DNA of 64,000 bases from Methanobacteriota archaeon. Lineage in GTDB: Archaea > Halobacteriota > Methanomicrobia > Methanomicrobiales > Methanospirillaceae. Shown one piece after another: positions 8,376 through 18,287 of this stretch (the stretch's first letter is position 1; every line of letters begins with the position of its first letter). The DNA is taken from assembly GCA_029547605.1 (NCBI GenBank), contig JAKPPB010000033.1, forward strand, positions 1 to 64,000, in the 5' to 3' direction. The notes under the pieces are model-generated. The model searched no databases. It was not told the origin of the DNA and saw only the letters and a program-made list of their open reading frames with translations. The position numbers and the translations under genes are program-made.

Positions 8376-9047
8376 ATGGAATTGATTTTAGCCATGGATT
8401 TGAAGGCCGGAGAGGTGGTCCACGGGGCATCCGGAAACCGGGATTCCTACCTGCCGCTCACATGGGGTCTCTCATCCACAGCAGATCCAGTCGGCTACCT
8501 GGTGCAGCTCTCTCCAAGGCATCTCTATGTCGCCGATCTTGACCGCATTATGGGGAAGGGTGACCACAGGAACCAGGTCATGGCCTGCAGTTCGTTCGTC
8601 GAGACCCTCTACCTGGACAGGGGCTGCAGGGGACCGGAGGATTACCTCCGCCAGCCACGAATCACCGACGTTGCGGCGACCGAGACATCGGATGCGGATC
8701 TCTCGACATACCCGGATGGTTTCCTGAGCGTGGATGTGCAGAGCGGCAGGGTCATGCCATCCGGTGAAGATCCCCGCCTCCTCCTCAGGAAGGCGGGTGA
8801 GTGGCATTTCGAGGGGGCCATCATCCTGAACGTGGGAGCGGTGGGGACCGGAGGAGGAATCGTTCCCCGTTCCCTGGGAGAGTTGAGGGGCGCATATGAC
8901 AAAACGCTCCTCTACGGCGGAGGTGTGGCGTCTCCCGCTGACCTGGATACGCTGGAGGCACTCGGGTTCGACGGCGCCATCATCGCCACTGCGATACACA
9001 GGGGGACAATCCCGCTCGAGGACCTGAGGAGGGGCAGATGGTCCTGA
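8376..9047 (+). CDS. HisA/HisF-related TIM-barrel protein (COG1411-like)
   Basis: A 223-residue barrel related to the ProFAR isomerase HisA. Asp8 (LILAMDLKAG) and Asp120 (FLSVDVQSGRV) correspond in position to the two catalytic Asp residues of HisA, and a phosphate-binding region LLYGGGVAS is present. The substrate loops differ from HisA: there is a GNRDSYLPL segment not typical of the histidine enzyme. This is the archaeal HisA/HisF-related group of unknown substrate. It is divergent from mfnB and overlaps tmk by 10 nt. A link to cofactor metabolism is a guess from context. Confidence 0.75.
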   Translation: MELILAMDLKAGEVVHGASGNRDSYLPLTWGLSSTADPVGYLVQLSPRHLYVADLDRIMGKGDHRNQVMACSSFVETLYLDRGCRGPEDYLRQPRITDVAATETSDADLSTYPDGFLSVDVQSGRVMPSGEDPRLLLRKAGEWHFEGAIILNVGAVGTGGGIVPRSLGELRGAYDKTLLYGGGVASPADLDTLEALGFDGAIIATAIHRGTIPLEDLRRGRWS

Positions 9048-9658
9048 TCACCCTGGAGGGGATCGATGGCAGCGGCAAGAGCACCCTCTTTGCCTCACTT
9101 CAATGTGCTCTTTCGGACCTCTCCCCAGTCTTTACCCGGGAGCCCGGCGCCACCTGGATTGGTGATCAGGTGCGACGGGCCATTGCAGAGGAGGTCGACC
9201 CCGTTGCCGAAGCCCTTCTCTTTGCTGCCGACCATGCCGCCCACCTTGATACAGTCATCAGGCCGGCGCTCGCCCAGGGGAGAATGGTGATATCAGACAG
9301 GTACACCGACAGCAGGTATGCATACCAGTGGGCCACCCTTGAAGGGGTGCTGCCTGACCCCCTCACCTGGCTCCGGCAGGTGCATGACGGGTGGACGATC
9401 TCTCCCGATCACACACTCCTCCTCGTCCTGCCGGTGGAGGTGGCGCTCTCGCGAAAGAAGGAGGGGGGGAAGAGGGAACACTTTGAGGAAGCGGCACTCC
9501 TTGCACGGGTCCAGGAAAATTACCTCCGCCTGGCAGGGGAAGAACCCTCCCGGTTCGTGGTGGTGGACGCAGAAATGAAGGAGGGAGAACTCGCCTCCTT
9601 TGCAGAAGGGGTGATCAGGGGATGGTATGGATCGTCACGATCACACCGCCGACGCTGA
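9038..9658 (+). CDS. tmk: Thymidylate kinase
   Basis: Phosphorylates dTMP to dTDP with ATP. The P-loop GIDGSGKST is at residues 8-16, the DR-Y dTMP-binding motif appears in [15 protein letters not shown] near residue 87, and a LID-like region with basic residues ([12 protein letters not shown]) follows. The 206-residue length is normal. It overlaps the HisA-like gene at its start and runs 44 nt into the 3' end of the convergent valS gene. Confidence 0.93.
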   Translation: MVLITLEGIDGSGKSTLFASLQCALSDLSPVFTREPGATWIGDQVRRAIAEEVDPVAEALLFAADHAAHLDTVIRPALAQGRMVISDRYTDSRYAYQWATLEGVLPDPLTWLRQVHDGWTISPDHTLLLVLPVEVALSRKKEGGKREHFEEAALLARVQENYLRLAGEEPSRFVVVDAEMKEGELASFAEGVIRGWYGSSRSHRRR

Positions 9659-12209
9659 TCACGTCTACCTGCTCTCCGGCCTCGAGGTAACGGTATTCGA
9701 GTGAGAATGCCCCTTCCGGGACGGCAATCGTCCGGCCATCGATATCGAGTGTTTCAGGAGGGTTCTCCTGGAGATCGCGGGGCAGTGCCCGTGCTGCCTT
9801 CATGAATGCACCCGCGTCCTTGCGGAGTTTCGGCCCGATGACTGCCATGTTGAACTTCAGGTCTCCAGGGACCTTCTCGAGTTTCGGCGGCTCCTCGTGC
9901 CATTCAAAGGCAGCATTCAGCGCCCTGCCCGCGTCTCCACCGTCGTCGGTGATGGGAGAAGAGAATACTGCCACCCTCCCCATCGGGGCATTCAGAGCGA
10001 GCCCTTTCTCATGCTTGTACCGCCGGAGTTCGGCAACGATTCGCACGAGGAGATCGCCATATGCCAGCCCATCGGGGTCTTGCTGGCCGGGTTCGGGCCA
10101 TGTGCAGGCATGCACGCTCCCCTTGCCAAGGTGCGAGTAACACTCCTCTGCAAAATACGGGGTAAAAGGCGCCATCAGGCGGCAGAGAGTATCAAGGGTC
10201 GCGTGCAGCGCACGGCAGGCGCCGTCCCGTTCTTTTTCGTCGGAGTAGAGCCGGCCCTTGACAAGCTCAATGTAATTGTCGGCGAGCACATCCCATGCAA
10301 ACTCCCGCAGAGACTTGAGTGCCCGGTCGAACTGGCATGCTTCCATCGCGTCAGTCACCTCTCGCACCGTACCTGAGAGGCGGGCCATAAGCCAGCGGTC
10401 GGCAGGGGCCTCGATCGGCGCATCGCGGGAATATGGCCTGCGTCCGAGCTGAAGGAGGACAAAACGGGCAATGTTCCAGATCTTGGTCTGGAAACGGGAA
10501 GCGGCAATGACATCATTCCAGTTGAACATGATATCGGATCCGGTGGCTGCCCCTGCGGCCGCCCACTGCCGGAGGGCATCGGCCCCATACTTCTCGATGA
10601 TGTCCTCAGGGGAGATGATATTGCCGCGGCTCTTACTCATCTTGAAACCGTCCTCTCCGAGCACCATCCCGTTGATGAGGATCTGGTCCCAGGGCCTCGA
10701 CCCGGTGAGGGCCACAGAACGAAGGATGGAGTAGAATGCCCACGTCCTGATGATATCGTGCCCCTGCGGTCTGAGTTCTGCGGGGAAGAGGTGTGGCATC
10801 GACGTCCCGTCCCACCCGGTTACATTCAGGACGGAGATTGAGGAGTCCATCCAGGTGTCGAGGACATCCTCTTCACCAACAAATTCAGTCGAACCGCACT
10901 TGGGACAGGGATGGGAGGGGCCCGACGTGGTGGGATCGATGGGGAGATCCTCTTCGGCCGGTACTATCATCTCGTTGCAGCGGCTGCAGAACCAGACCGG
11001 GATGGGAGTTGCAAAGATGCGCTGGCGGGATATGCACCAGTCCCATTCCATCTGTGAGACCCAGTTCTCCATCCGCAGGAACATGTGCTCCGGGTTCCAG
11101 GTGATCTCGCGTGCAGCCTTCATGATCGCATCGGGATCGATCTTCACGAACCACTGGCGCTCGCTCATGATCTCGATCGGGGTCTTGCACCTCCAGCAGG
11201 TACCGACCCTCTGCTCAAGGACTTCCTGGCGGGTGAGTATCTGTGCCCTTTTCATGTCATCGAGGATGGCCTTCCGGCACTCGGAGGACTTCATGCCTGC
11301 ATAGTCCCCTGCGATTCCGGTCATCCGCCCCTGACGGTCGATAGCCTTTCTCAAATCGAGGTTGTGCTGCTTCCACCAGTGAACATCCTGCTTGTCGCCG
11401 AAAGTGCAGATCATCACGGCTCCAGACCCGAATGCGGGGTCAACGGCGGGATCTGTGATCAGGGGGACCTTGTGGCCAAAGAGAGGCACCGAGAGCATTC
11501 TCCCTGCCATGCCGAAATATCGTTCATCTTCCGGGTGGACTGCTACCGCCACGCATGCCGCGAGCAGTTCGGGCCGTGTGGTGGCAATCTCGAGTCCATC
11601 GAAATCAAAGTAATTGAGGGTGGTCTCGCGCGGCTCGTATGCCACCTCGGCAAAGGCAATGGCGGTCTCGCACCGCGTGCAGAAATTGACAGGGTGCTCG
11701 CTCTGGTAGATGTACCCGCCAGCAAGCATCCGCAGAAATGAGAGTTGCGTCTTCCCGTAGTAGGCAGGGAGCATCGTGATATATTCATGGCTCCAGTCGA
11801 CGGAGAAGGCCATCCTTCTCAGGGTACCGCGCATCTTCTCGATATTGGAGAGGGTCAGTTCCCGGCACATCTTCCGGAACTCCTCCCTGGGAACATCGTT
11901 CTTGGTGATGCCGTGGATCTCCTCCACCTTCACCTCAGTGGGCAGGCCATGGCAATCCCATCCCTGGGGAAACATCACGTTAAACTGCCTCATCCTCCGG
12001 TACCTGGCGATGAAATCGATGTAGCACCAGTTGAAGGCATTTCCAATGTGGAAGGTGCCGGTGGGGTAAGGGGGAGGGGTATCGATGATATACTTTGGCT
12101 TCGTGGATGCCGGGTCAAAATAATTGTCTTCCTCGCGCCAGGTGTCCTGCCAGCGCCGTTCCACCTCCGAAAATTCGTAATTCTTGGGGAGATCCATAGA
12201 CGGCGACAT
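9615..12209 (-). CDS. valS: Valyl-tRNA synthetase
   Basis: Charges tRNA-Val. About 864 residues. The class I signatures are present: [13 protein letters not shown] (HIGH) near residue 50 and [10 protein letters not shown] (KMSKS) near residue 530. An editing domain lies between them and an anticodon-binding helical domain at the C-terminus. A zinc-like CPKCGS site sits in the insertion, with a second set of Cys in [10 protein letters not shown] start at [15 protein letters not shown] (12209); the ATG at 12197 is an alternative, and the longer reading upstream is not protein-like. No clear Shine-Dalgarno is visible. Confidence 0.96.
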   Translation of the reverse strand: MSPSMDLPKNYEFSEVERRWQDTWREEDNYFDPASTKPKYIIDTPPPYPTGTFHIGNAFNWCYIDFIARYRRMRQFNVMFPQGWDCHGLPTEVKVEEIHGITKNDVPREEFRKMCRELTLSNIEKMRGTLRRMAFSVDWSHEYITMLPAYYGKTQLSFLRMLAGGYIYQSEHPVNFCTRCETAIAFAEVAYEPRETTLNYFDFDGLEIATTRPELLAACVAVAVHPEDERYFGMAGRMLSVPLFGHKVPLITDPAVDPAFGSGAVMICTFGDKQDVHWWKQHNLDLRKAIDRQGRMTGIAGDYAGMKSSECRKAILDDMKRAQILTRQEVLEQRVGTCWRCKTPIEIMSERQWFVKIDPDAIMKAAREITWNPEHMFLRMENWVSQMEWDWCISRQRIFATPIPVWFCSRCNEMIVPAEEDLPIDPTTSGPSHPCPKCGSTEFVGEEDVLDTWMDSSISVLNVTGWDGTSMPHLFPAELRPQGHDIIRTWAFYSILRSVALTGSRPWDQILINGMVLGEDGFKMSKSRGNIISPEDIIEKYGADALRQWAAAGAATGSDIMFNWNDVIAASRFQTKIWNIARFVLLQLGRRPYSRDAPIEAPADRWLMARLSGTVREVTDAMEACQFDRALKSLREFAWDVLADNYIELVKGRLYSDEKERDGACRALHATLDTLCRLMAPFTPYFAEECYSHLGKGSVHACTWPEPGQQDPDGLAYGDLLVRIVAELRRYKHEKGLALNAPMGRVAVFSSPITDDGGDAGRALNAAFEWHEEPPKLEKVPGDLKFNMAVIGPKLRKDAGAFMKAARALPRDLQENPPETLDIDGRTIAVPEGAFSLEYRYLEAGEQVDVISVGGVIVTIHTIP

Positions 12210-12372
12210 TTTCTTAATATGGGTCTTTACAGGAGATATACCTAATCGAATCCAAATACTGCAGGACTGGGCGGCATCTGCGGAAACGGGCAGATTGGCT
12301 CGGATTGGTACGTCTCCAGTACCTGCGGACCCAGACAAAAGCTCATAACTTGTCCGGGCCAACAGGAGAAGA

Positions 12373-13572
12373 ATGATGAATCGAATGGGGGAGCGCCTCG
12401 CCGCTGTCCTCGTACTCTCTTTCATCCTCATCGCACCTGTGGTACAGCCGCCGTGGATCCTGGCAGTCATGGTGGTGCTCTTCTCGATGGTGCTCTTTCT
12501 AATCAGGAAGACCCGGTTCCTTGCGATGGCCCTCATCCCCATTTCCATTCTCTATGGCATCTCGATCCTTCCCCTGGTAGTCTTCTGCTGCACCCTCACC
12601 ATTATGGTGATGGGCGAGCTTGCCTTCCGGGGGACGGATGAGCGCCTCCATTCCTATATAGGGTATATTGCCGCGGCACTGGTGGGGTGTGTCCTTGTAA
12701 TGGCCTACCTCAACACCTGGGTGCTCCTTGTCGTGCTCTTCGGGGTCATCGTCGCAGTGCTCCTCAGGGCGATTCTCAGGGAACGGGAGGACGCATTGAT
12801 GATCGAGGCACTCGGCATTGCCATGACGATGTTCCTCATTTACGAACTGAATTACCATGCAGACATGGCGCTCATCGGGATTGCCGTCTCAATCGCCTTC
12901 TCTTTTGCGTACTTCTCCTACCGGGCGGGGACCGCGGATGTGAGCGGGCTCTTCTCGGCTGCGCTGATAGGGATCATCCTGATAATCTTTGCCGATATCC
13001 GCTGGTTCCTTGTCGTGCTCGCATTTTTCATCATGGGTTCGGCAAGTACAAAATACCGGTACGACTATAAACTCCGGATAGGGGTCGAGCAGGTCCACGG
13101 GGGTGCAAGGGGATACCTGAATGTCTTTGCGAACGGGAGCGTCTCTGCGGCTGCGGCTGTTCTCTGGGGTGTGACGGGCTCGCCGGTGTTCCTTGCCCTC
13201 TTCGTGGGAAGCATAGCCACAGCCGCAGCCGATACCATGGCAAGCGAGATTGGGGTGACGGGTGGCAGCCCGTTTCTGATCACCACGTTCGAGCGGGTCC
13301 CGCCGGGGACGAATGGCGGCGTGACGCTCACGGGTGAAGGCGTGGCTATTGCAGGAGCCATCATCATCTCCGCGCTCGCCTTTCTCCTCGGTATCATTGA
13401 CCTTCCGACTGCGGCAGCCTGCATGGTTGCCGGATTCATCGGCACCAATATCGACAGCGTGGTGGGAGCGCTGATGGAGAACCCCGGGTTTGTCGGGAAC
13501 GCAGGCACGAACTTCCTTGCGACACTCGGCGGGGGAGTTTGCGCAATCGCCCTCTCCTCACTCTGGTGGTAG
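12373..13572 (+). CDS. DUF92 integral membrane protein (VTE6-like polyprenyl/phytyl-phosphate kinase family)
   Basis: A 399-residue polytopic membrane protein with about ten hydrophobic helices. The C-terminal two thirds match the DUF92 family: [56 protein letters not shown] and VGALMENPG. Plant VTE6 of this family phosphorylates phytyl phosphate with CTP, so a lipid-phosphate kinase role is plausible but unproven in archaea. AGGAG lies a few nt upstream of tandem ATG codons at 12373 and 12376. Confidence 0.8.
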   Translation: MMNRMGERLAAVLVLSFILIAPVVQPPWILAVMVVLFSMVLFLIRKTRFLAMALIPISILYGISILPLVVFCCTLTIMVMGELAFRGTDERLHSYIGYIAAALVGCVLVMAYLNTWVLLVVLFGVIVAVLLRAILREREDALMIEALGIAMTMFLIYELNYHADMALIGIAVSIAFSFAYFSYRAGTADVSGLFSAALIGIILIIFADIRWFLVVLAFFIMGSASTKYRYDYKLRIGVEQVHGGARGYLNVFANGSVSAAAAVLWGVTGSPVFLALFVGSIATAAADTMASEIGVTGGSPFLITTFERVPPGTNGGVTLTGEGVAIAGAIIISALAFLLGIIDLPTAAACMVAGFIGTNIDSVVGALMENPGFVGNAGTNFLATLGGGVCAIALSSLWW

Positions 13573-13587
13573 AGAGAAATCCCAGAT

Positions 13588-13604
13588 TCGCAAATTTATA
13601 CAGG
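13588..13604 (+). promoter_or_regulatory. Possible TATA box upstream of the zinc-finger gene
   Basis: CGCAAATTTATACAGG matches an archaeal box A and lies about 160 nt before the next start codon. If used it would give an mRNA leader of about 130 nt whose content I cannot interpret. Confidence 0.35.
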
Positions 13605-13761
13605 TCGGGGAGCGGGGTCAGGCATAGGACACGTGACGGACAAGGATGTCGCGGTTGTGGCGGGAAGTCACAGACAGGAAGAAGGAGGAGCTTTTTTTGG
13701 CAGGTACGAGAGTCTATATTGGAGAGAGGATGGAATGGTATACCAGGAATGGTGAAGGGTG

Positions 13762-14343
13762 ATGGAGAGAAACGAGGAGTGCTTCTGCCCTGCCTGCGGT
13801 GAAGTGACGGAACATGAAGCGATTGCCAGGGGAAGAAACCCCCTTGCACGGTGCCTTGAATGCGGGACTGTGCATCCCTTTGAGGCGGCGAAAGAAAAAA
13901 AAGCCCTCCGGGTGAAAGCCATCGTGAGCGTTGAGGGCATATCCCGTGTCTGCAGTGTTGAGATGGAGGAAGGGGAAACTTGCCGCATCGGCGACCGTTT
14001 CGTGGCCGAGTGCGGCGACGAATACATCGGGGTGGAAGTGACCGCTATAGAGCGGGGGGAATCGCGGCCGCGCAAGGCTCTCAGCGATGATATCACCGCA
14101 ATCTGGACGAGGAAGGTCGAGGAGGTGGCAGTGAGGATCTCACTCCATTTGGGCCGGACCACGACATCCCTCCAGATTGTCGTCCCCGGTGATGAACCCT
14201 TTGTGGTCGGGGAGACATATAAGGCCGGCCAGAGGAGGATACGGGTTTCCAGGATCAAGATACGACAGGGAATAATGCTCCGAAGAGAGGGTGCAAAAGC
14301 GCAGGCCCGCGAGATCCGGAGGATCTTTGCCTATCCCTTATAG
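13762..14343 (+). CDS. HVO_0476-family zinc-finger protein
   Basis: A 193-residue conserved euryarchaeal protein. Its N-terminus holds a treble-clef or ribbon-like metal site, CPACGE then CLECGTVH (residues 7-41), followed by a beta-rich region with repeated basic patches (RRIRVSRIKIRQGIML). It may bind nucleic acid, but no function is established. GGTGAAG precedes the ATG at 13762; an in-frame GTG three nt earlier is the alternative start. Its stop overlaps the end of the convergent thioredoxin gene. Confidence 0.75.
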   Translation: MERNEECFCPACGEVTEHEAIARGRNPLARCLECGTVHPFEAAKEKKALRVKAIVSVEGISRVCSVEMEEGETCRIGDRFVAECGDEYIGVEVTAIERGESRPRKALSDDITAIWTRKVEEVAVRISLHLGRTTTSLQIVVPGDEPFVVGETYKAGQRRIRVSRIKIRQGIMLRREGAKAQAREIRRIFAYPL

Positions 14344-14604
14344 ATGACGGCGGATGGCCTCGTCCATCTGTTCCCGGTATACCAGGCCCTCGAAGCGTTC
14401 CACCTCAACCCCATCACGGATCAGGATGATGGTGGGGGTCACGCTCAGGCGATGCTCACGGATAAGTTCCCGGCTCTCCCTCGGTTTGATACTGATCCTC
14501 TCAACCTTCACGTTGCAGTCCTTTTCCACCTCGGGGATAATCGGCTCCTGTTCGTCGCAGGCCATGCACCCGTCCTGTGAGAAATAGAGTATCCGTAGTG
14601 CCAT
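14338..14604 (-). CDS. Small thioredoxin-family protein
   Basis: An 88-residue thioredoxin-fold protein with the active pair in DGCMACDEQEPII and the cis-Pro loop SVTPTIILI. The fold is complete although short, like many archaeal Trx/Grx-like redoxins. It is a disulfide reductant of unknown partner. It is convergent with the zinc-finger gene (6 nt overlap) and lies downstream of, and on the same strand as, the FKBP-like gene. Confidence 0.85.
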   Translation of the reverse strand: MALRILYFSQDGCMACDEQEPIIPEVEKDCNVKVERISIKPRESRELIREHRLSVTPTIILIRDGVEVERFEGLVYREQMDEAIRRHL

Positions 14605-14644
14605 GGAGAAAAATGGGGGATTATGGTAAAAAAACTCTGGTATT

Positions 14645-15349
14645 TCAGGCCTTGGTGAGCTGGAGCAGGGATATCTGTGCCGAGGGGAGGGAGTAGTTCA
14701 CCCGTATGCCTGCGTCAGTCTTTTCAGTCACATACCCTGTGCGGATCACGTAGCTTGGCGTCACATTCTCTTCAAGCGATACCTCTGGATTCTCGGCAAA
14801 CCCGAGCACTATCTGGTCACCGGTGGTCACAGTGGTAAAGTTACCCCCTATCCCGTTGAACTCTTCGGGACTCATCTCCCTCTCGAAACCTTCGGGTGTC
14901 GGGAAAGTGATCCTTCGCGAGTCACCCTGCCGCATTCCTTCCAGTTCGGCAGCAATCGCATCCCATTCAGGGGCGAAGAGGGCATACTTTGCCTCGCCGT
15001 AATAATAGTTGTATACCGGTATGGGGATTATCTCTTTCTGGCTCGTTGCCTTGACCCTTGTAGAAAACTGCCCGCAGAACCAGACCATATTCCCGGCTTC
15101 GGTCGTAGTGTTGAAAGTACGGATATTGGAGGTGAGCGCCGGGCGGCCCATACCGTCAAACAGGGTGACGTCCACGACTGCCCCGTCACCGGCGGCTGCC
15201 GGATGCATGGTGATGAGCCAACCCATCCCGAGAGAGCTGACCACCATGATCACTGCAAACCCGACGCCGATGACGATGACCCCTATCTTTTTTGCGGTCC
15301 ATTTGGAGGCAGGTTTCTTCTTTTTCTTTCCCTTCTCTTGATCCTTCAT
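14645..15349 (-). CDS. Membrane-anchored FKBP-type peptidyl-prolyl isomerase-like protein
   Basis: 234 residues. A lysine-rich cytoplasmic tip (KGKKKKKPASKW) precedes one transmembrane helix (about residues 20-45), then an extracytoplasmic domain. That domain shows FKBP-like features: GDGAVVDVTLFDGMG at its start, WDAIAAELEGMRQGDSRRITFP, and a GDQIVLG strand. It would act outside the membrane on exported proteins. I start at MKDQEKG; an upstream ATG at 15382 would add eleven residues. Catalytic activity is inferred from the fold only. Confidence 0.7.
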   Translation of the reverse strand: MKDQEKGKKKKKPASKWTAKKIGVIVIGVGFAVIMVVSSLGMGWLITMHPAAAGDGAVVDVTLFDGMGRPALTSNIRTFNTTTEAGNMVWFCGQFSTRVKATSQKEIIPIPVYNYYYGEAKYALFAPEWDAIAAELEGMRQGDSRRITFPTPEGFEREMSPEEFNGIGGNFTTVTTGDQIVLGFAENPEVSLEENVTPSYVIRTGYVTEKTDAGIRVNYSLPSAQISLLQLTKA

Positions 15350-15540
15350 CCTTATACGATTGGCCCATGGGAAAATAAACATACCAGATGGTGTGCGGTG
15401 AGGAAAGCGGGACTGTAAATGTTTGGTTTTTTACCTGCCCCACAGATAATCGAAAGGTGGGGCCGAAGTGAATATCCCGCTATTCTCCCTTTTTCCTCGC
15501 GTATGAGAGAAGTGCGGAGGATTTAAGTGAACATTTACGA

Positions 15541-15576
15541 TAATATTATATAATATTAATACTAACAAAAAGTTAG
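15541..15576 (+). promoter_or_regulatory. hsp20 promoter with palindromic AT box and candidate operator
   Basis: TAATATTATATAATATTA (15541-15558) is a perfect 18-bp palindrome containing TATATAAT. Six nt later comes ACTAACAAAAAGTTA (15561-15575), itself an inverted repeat CTAAC-N5-GTTAG. The spacing and 13 of 15 positions match the ArsR-Hsp20 promoter at 6075-6103. A short hairpin CCAGC-N9-GCTGG (15578-15596) follows before the ribosome binding site. Confidence 0.6.
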
Positions 15577-15619
15577 GCCAGCAACCATACTGCTGGAGGA
15601 CCACAAGGAGGTTATCACA

Positions 15620-16090
15620 ATGGTATACAGAAGGAGATACCCTTTCGGGTGGATGTTACGCGACTTTGAGGACATGATGGCGGAGCTTGAAAACCGGTTC
15701 TGGGGAGGAGGGGGGCGGCTTCTCCCGCCCGGTGGGGTCGCGGACAGGATGCTTCCGGCGATCCGCGGAGAGTTCCGGGTGGATGTGAGAGAGCATGAAG
15801 ATGAGGTCATGATCGTCGCTGATCTCCCTGGCGTCGACAAGGAGGATGTCTCCATCTCCCTTCTCAGCCCAAACACCCTCGAGATCTCCTGCGAGAGGAA
15901 GATGGATAAGGAGGAGAAGGACGAGGGATACTACGTCAGGGAGAGGATGTACGGGTCCATGGCACGGATTGTCGCACTCCCCCACGATGTCACGGAAAAA
16001 GGGGCTTCCGCCAGCTTCAAGAACGGTGTCCTTGAGATACGCATGAAGAAATCAAAGGAAGAGCGGGGAAGCCGGATAAAAATCGATTAA
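15620..16090 (+). CDS. hsp20: Small heat-shock protein Hsp20
   Basis: An ATP-independent chaperone that holds unfolding proteins. The 156 residues divide into an aromatic N-terminal arm with a GGGGR stretch, an alpha-crystallin core from FRVDVREHEDEVMIVADLPG to FKNGVLEIRMKK, and a C-terminal I-x-I motif in RIKID. AAGGAGGT at 15605-15612 is a near-perfect Shine-Dalgarno 7 nt before the ATG. Few genes here have such a strong one. Expression is probably controlled by the operator just upstream. Confidence 0.93.
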   Translation: MVYRRRYPFGWMLRDFEDMMAELENRFWGGGGRLLPPGGVADRMLPAIRGEFRVDVREHEDEVMIVADLPGVDKEDVSISLLSPNTLEISCERKMDKEEKDEGYYVRERMYGSMARIVALPHDVTEKGASASFKNGVLEIRMKKSKEERGSRIKID

Positions 16091-16100
16091 TCTTTTTTTC
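16091..16100 (+). terminator. Oligo-T terminator after hsp20
   Basis: Seven consecutive T residues (16093-16099) begin 3 nt after the hsp20 stop codon, matching the oligo-T signals used for archaeal termination. The CBS-ParB gene starts 40 nt later, so read-through is possible. Confidence 0.4.
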
Positions 16101-16138
16101 CGATGGTTTTTAGTCTCTTGACCCAAAAATGAGATACG

Positions 16139-16924
16139 ATGGATAAGAAGAAGGTCAGGGACTACATGACCTACGACGTCGTCACTGTGGACTCACAGGG
16201 GACCGTACGGGAGGTCATGGAGAAGATCCAGAAGACCGGGCATGACGGCTTTCCTGTCGTCACAGGAAACGAAGTGGTGGGATACGTCGCAGCCCGGGAC
16301 CTCCTCTTCCAGCCCGTGTCCACCCCTGTCCGGAAGGTGATGTCCGAGCACCTGATCGTCGCCGACCCTGACATGAGCATCAACGATGCGGCAAGGGTCA
16401 TCTTCCGATCAGGGATCCAGAAACTCCCTGTGGTAGACGAACAGAACAGGCTGCTTGGCATCATATCCAATACCGATGTTATCCGCTCACAGATCGAGCA
16501 TGTCTCCCCGGAGAAAGTATTCAACTTTATTACAACGCTAAAGACGCTCCATGGGATTGCCCCTGAACTGAAGAGGGAGGCGGTCCCGATAGACCAGCTC
16601 CTTCCCACCCAGTCGCGAATATACGAAGACGAGCTCGAGGGCCGGATCTACGAGATAAAAAAAGGGCTTGCCGAACCCCTCATCGTTGTGAGAAGGCCAG
16701 GAAAGCTCATCCTTGTCGATGGTCACCACCGGGCAATTGCTGCAAAAAAGATGGGGATAAAGACTCTTGATGCCTATGTCATTGAGGTGAACGAAGACAT
16801 TGAACTCGGGATGGAACGGACCGCGCGTGCGATGAACCTGCGCTCCCTGGACGATATCCAGGTCCTCGATTATGCCCGCCACCCGCTGGTCGCCATCACG
16901 CACAGGCTGGTACGCAGGGGTTAA
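16139..16924 (+). CDS. CBS-pair protein fused to a ParB-like domain
   Basis: 261 residues. Two CBS motifs (about 5-60 and 65-120; VRDYMTYDVVTVD, VRKVMSEHLIVADPD) make a Bateman module that usually senses adenosyl ligands. A ParB/sulfiredoxin-like domain follows at about 148-220, including PIDQLLPTQ, LAEPLIVVRRPG and the signature VDGHHRAIAAKK. Such fusions occur in methanogens. The ParB-like part may be a nuclease or a CTP/ATP-dependent enzyme, and I cannot tell which. It follows hsp20 on the same strand. Confidence 0.8.
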   Translation: MDKKKVRDYMTYDVVTVDSQGTVREVMEKIQKTGHDGFPVVTGNEVVGYVAARDLLFQPVSTPVRKVMSEHLIVADPDMSINDAARVIFRSGIQKLPVVDEQNRLLGIISNTDVIRSQIEHVSPEKVFNFITTLKTLHGIAPELKREAVPIDQLLPTQSRIYEDELEGRIYEIKKGLAEPLIVVRRPGKLILVDGHHRAIAAKKMGIKTLDAYVIEVNEDIELGMERTARAMNLRSLDDIQVLDYARHPLVAITHRLVRRG

Positions 16925-18099
16925 GAACCCTCATATTTGACGGCATACTCCTCGTTGAGGAGGTGCTCCTTTACGACTGTCCTGTCAGGCACGACCACTT
17001 CCGGCCAGATCCTTGTCCTGGAGTGGACAACCACCCCGTTCCTGAAGACCACCCGCGGCCCGATGACCGTGTCGTTCTCGAGGCTGCAGTCGTCTCCGAC
17101 CACTGTGTCGTTGTCGATGATGCTGCCCGACACGGTACTGTTCCTCCCGACCACGACCCGGTTGTAGAGCGAGGAGGAGAATATCTTGGCATTGCTCTTC
17201 ACCAGGCAGTTCTCGCCGATGCTCGTGTATGGCCCAATGAGCACGTGGTCGCCGATGGCAGTCCCTGCCCCGATCGCAACCGGCCCGATGATCCGCGAGT
17301 TCTCCCCCATTGAGAAGGAAGTCCCGAGCTGTACCGGCCCCTGGATCTGTCCGGCCCGGATCGTCAGGTCACCGCGTATGCTCGTGTAAGGGATCTCCTG
17401 CAGCTTCCAGCGTTCCGCCTGGCGAAGGGAAGCGGGGTTCCCCACATCGGTCCAGTTCCCCCGGGCGAGCCAGGCACGGAGGACATGGCCGCTCTCCATG
17501 AGGCTCGGGAAGAGATCCCTTGCAAAGTCATACTTCCTTTTTTCAGGTATGTCATCGAAGATCTCCGGTGCGCAGACGTATATCCCCGTGCTGGCAAGGT
17601 TCGAGAAGATCTCACCGGGAGCCGGCTTCTCTTTGAACCTCTTGATCTGGAAGTCCGCGTCTATCTCCGCAATCCCGTATTCGCATGGCTCATCGATGCT
17701 GATCAGCCCAATGGATACGGGTGCCGGGTGTTTGATATGCTCCCGGTAGAAATCGAGAAGGTTGAGATCGGTGACATGATCCCCTCCGACCACCAGGAAG
17801 TCGCCCTCTTCGAGGTATTTCTGGGCGTTTTTCACGCTTCCGGCGGTTCCAAGCTTGACTTTTTCATGCACGTAGGTAATATCGGCCCCAAAGAGCGAGC
17901 CGTCGCCCAGCGCCTCTTCGATTGATTCTCCCATATACCCGAGGGTGATCACGACGTCACGGAACCCGAGGTTCGAGAGATGAGAGACCAGGTGCTGGAT
18001 GGAGGGGCGGTTCACGATGGGGATGCAGGGCTTGGGGCGCTCGAAGGTGAGCGGGCGAAGCCGTGTCCCCTCCCCCCCGCACATGATGCACACCTTCAT
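16921..18099 (-). CDS. Bifunctional-type sugar-1-phosphate nucleotidylyltransferase with left-handed beta-helix
   Basis: 392 residues. The N-terminal domain begins MKVCIMCGGEGTRLRPLT, the nucleotidyltransferase G-x-G-T-R signature with a downstream ERPKP Lys. The C-terminal 150 residues carry hexapeptide repeats (IGPVAIGAGTAIGDHVLIG) forming a left-handed helix, as in GlmU-type enzymes. It makes an NDP-sugar for glycolipid, S-layer or exopolysaccharide synthesis. The exact sugar (GlcNAc, glucose or mannose) cannot be assigned. A GTG at 18114 is the alternative start. Confidence 0.88.
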   Translation of the reverse strand: MKVCIMCGGEGTRLRPLTFERPKPCIPIVNRPSIQHLVSHLSNLGFRDVVITLGYMGESIEEALGDGSLFGADITYVHEKVKLGTAGSVKNAQKYLEEGDFLVVGGDHVTDLNLLDFYREHIKHPAPVSIGLISIDEPCEYGIAEIDADFQIKRFKEKPAPGEIFSNLASTGIYVCAPEIFDDIPEKRKYDFARDLFPSLMESGHVLRAWLARGNWTDVGNPASLRQAERWKLQEIPYTSIRGDLTIRAGQIQGPVQLGTSFSMGENSRIIGPVAIGAGTAIGDHVLIGPYTSIGENCLVKSNAKIFSSSLYNRVVVGRNSTVSGSIIDNDTVVGDDCSLENDTVIGPRVVFRNGVVVHSRTRIWPEVVVPDRTVVKEHLLNEEYAVKYEGS

Positions 18100-18287
18100 A
18101 CCCAATGGTTCCACTCAAAGATGTTTAAAACATCCGGGAGACGTTTCTGCCCATGCTATCCGGTCTGCATGGGGGAACGACGGCGATGCGTATTGAAATC
18201 TTTTTCTGGTGGTGTCCCCACATTCTCAATGGTATCTTGCCAACCACTACGCACAGGAACCCTGACTTTCAAAGAAAGAAGAGAGAG

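Noticed and set aside
9615-9658. 44-nt convergent overlap of tmk and valS as a regulatory antisense system
   Set aside because: Both reading frames are well conserved to their ends; convergent overlap alone is common in compact archaeal genomes.
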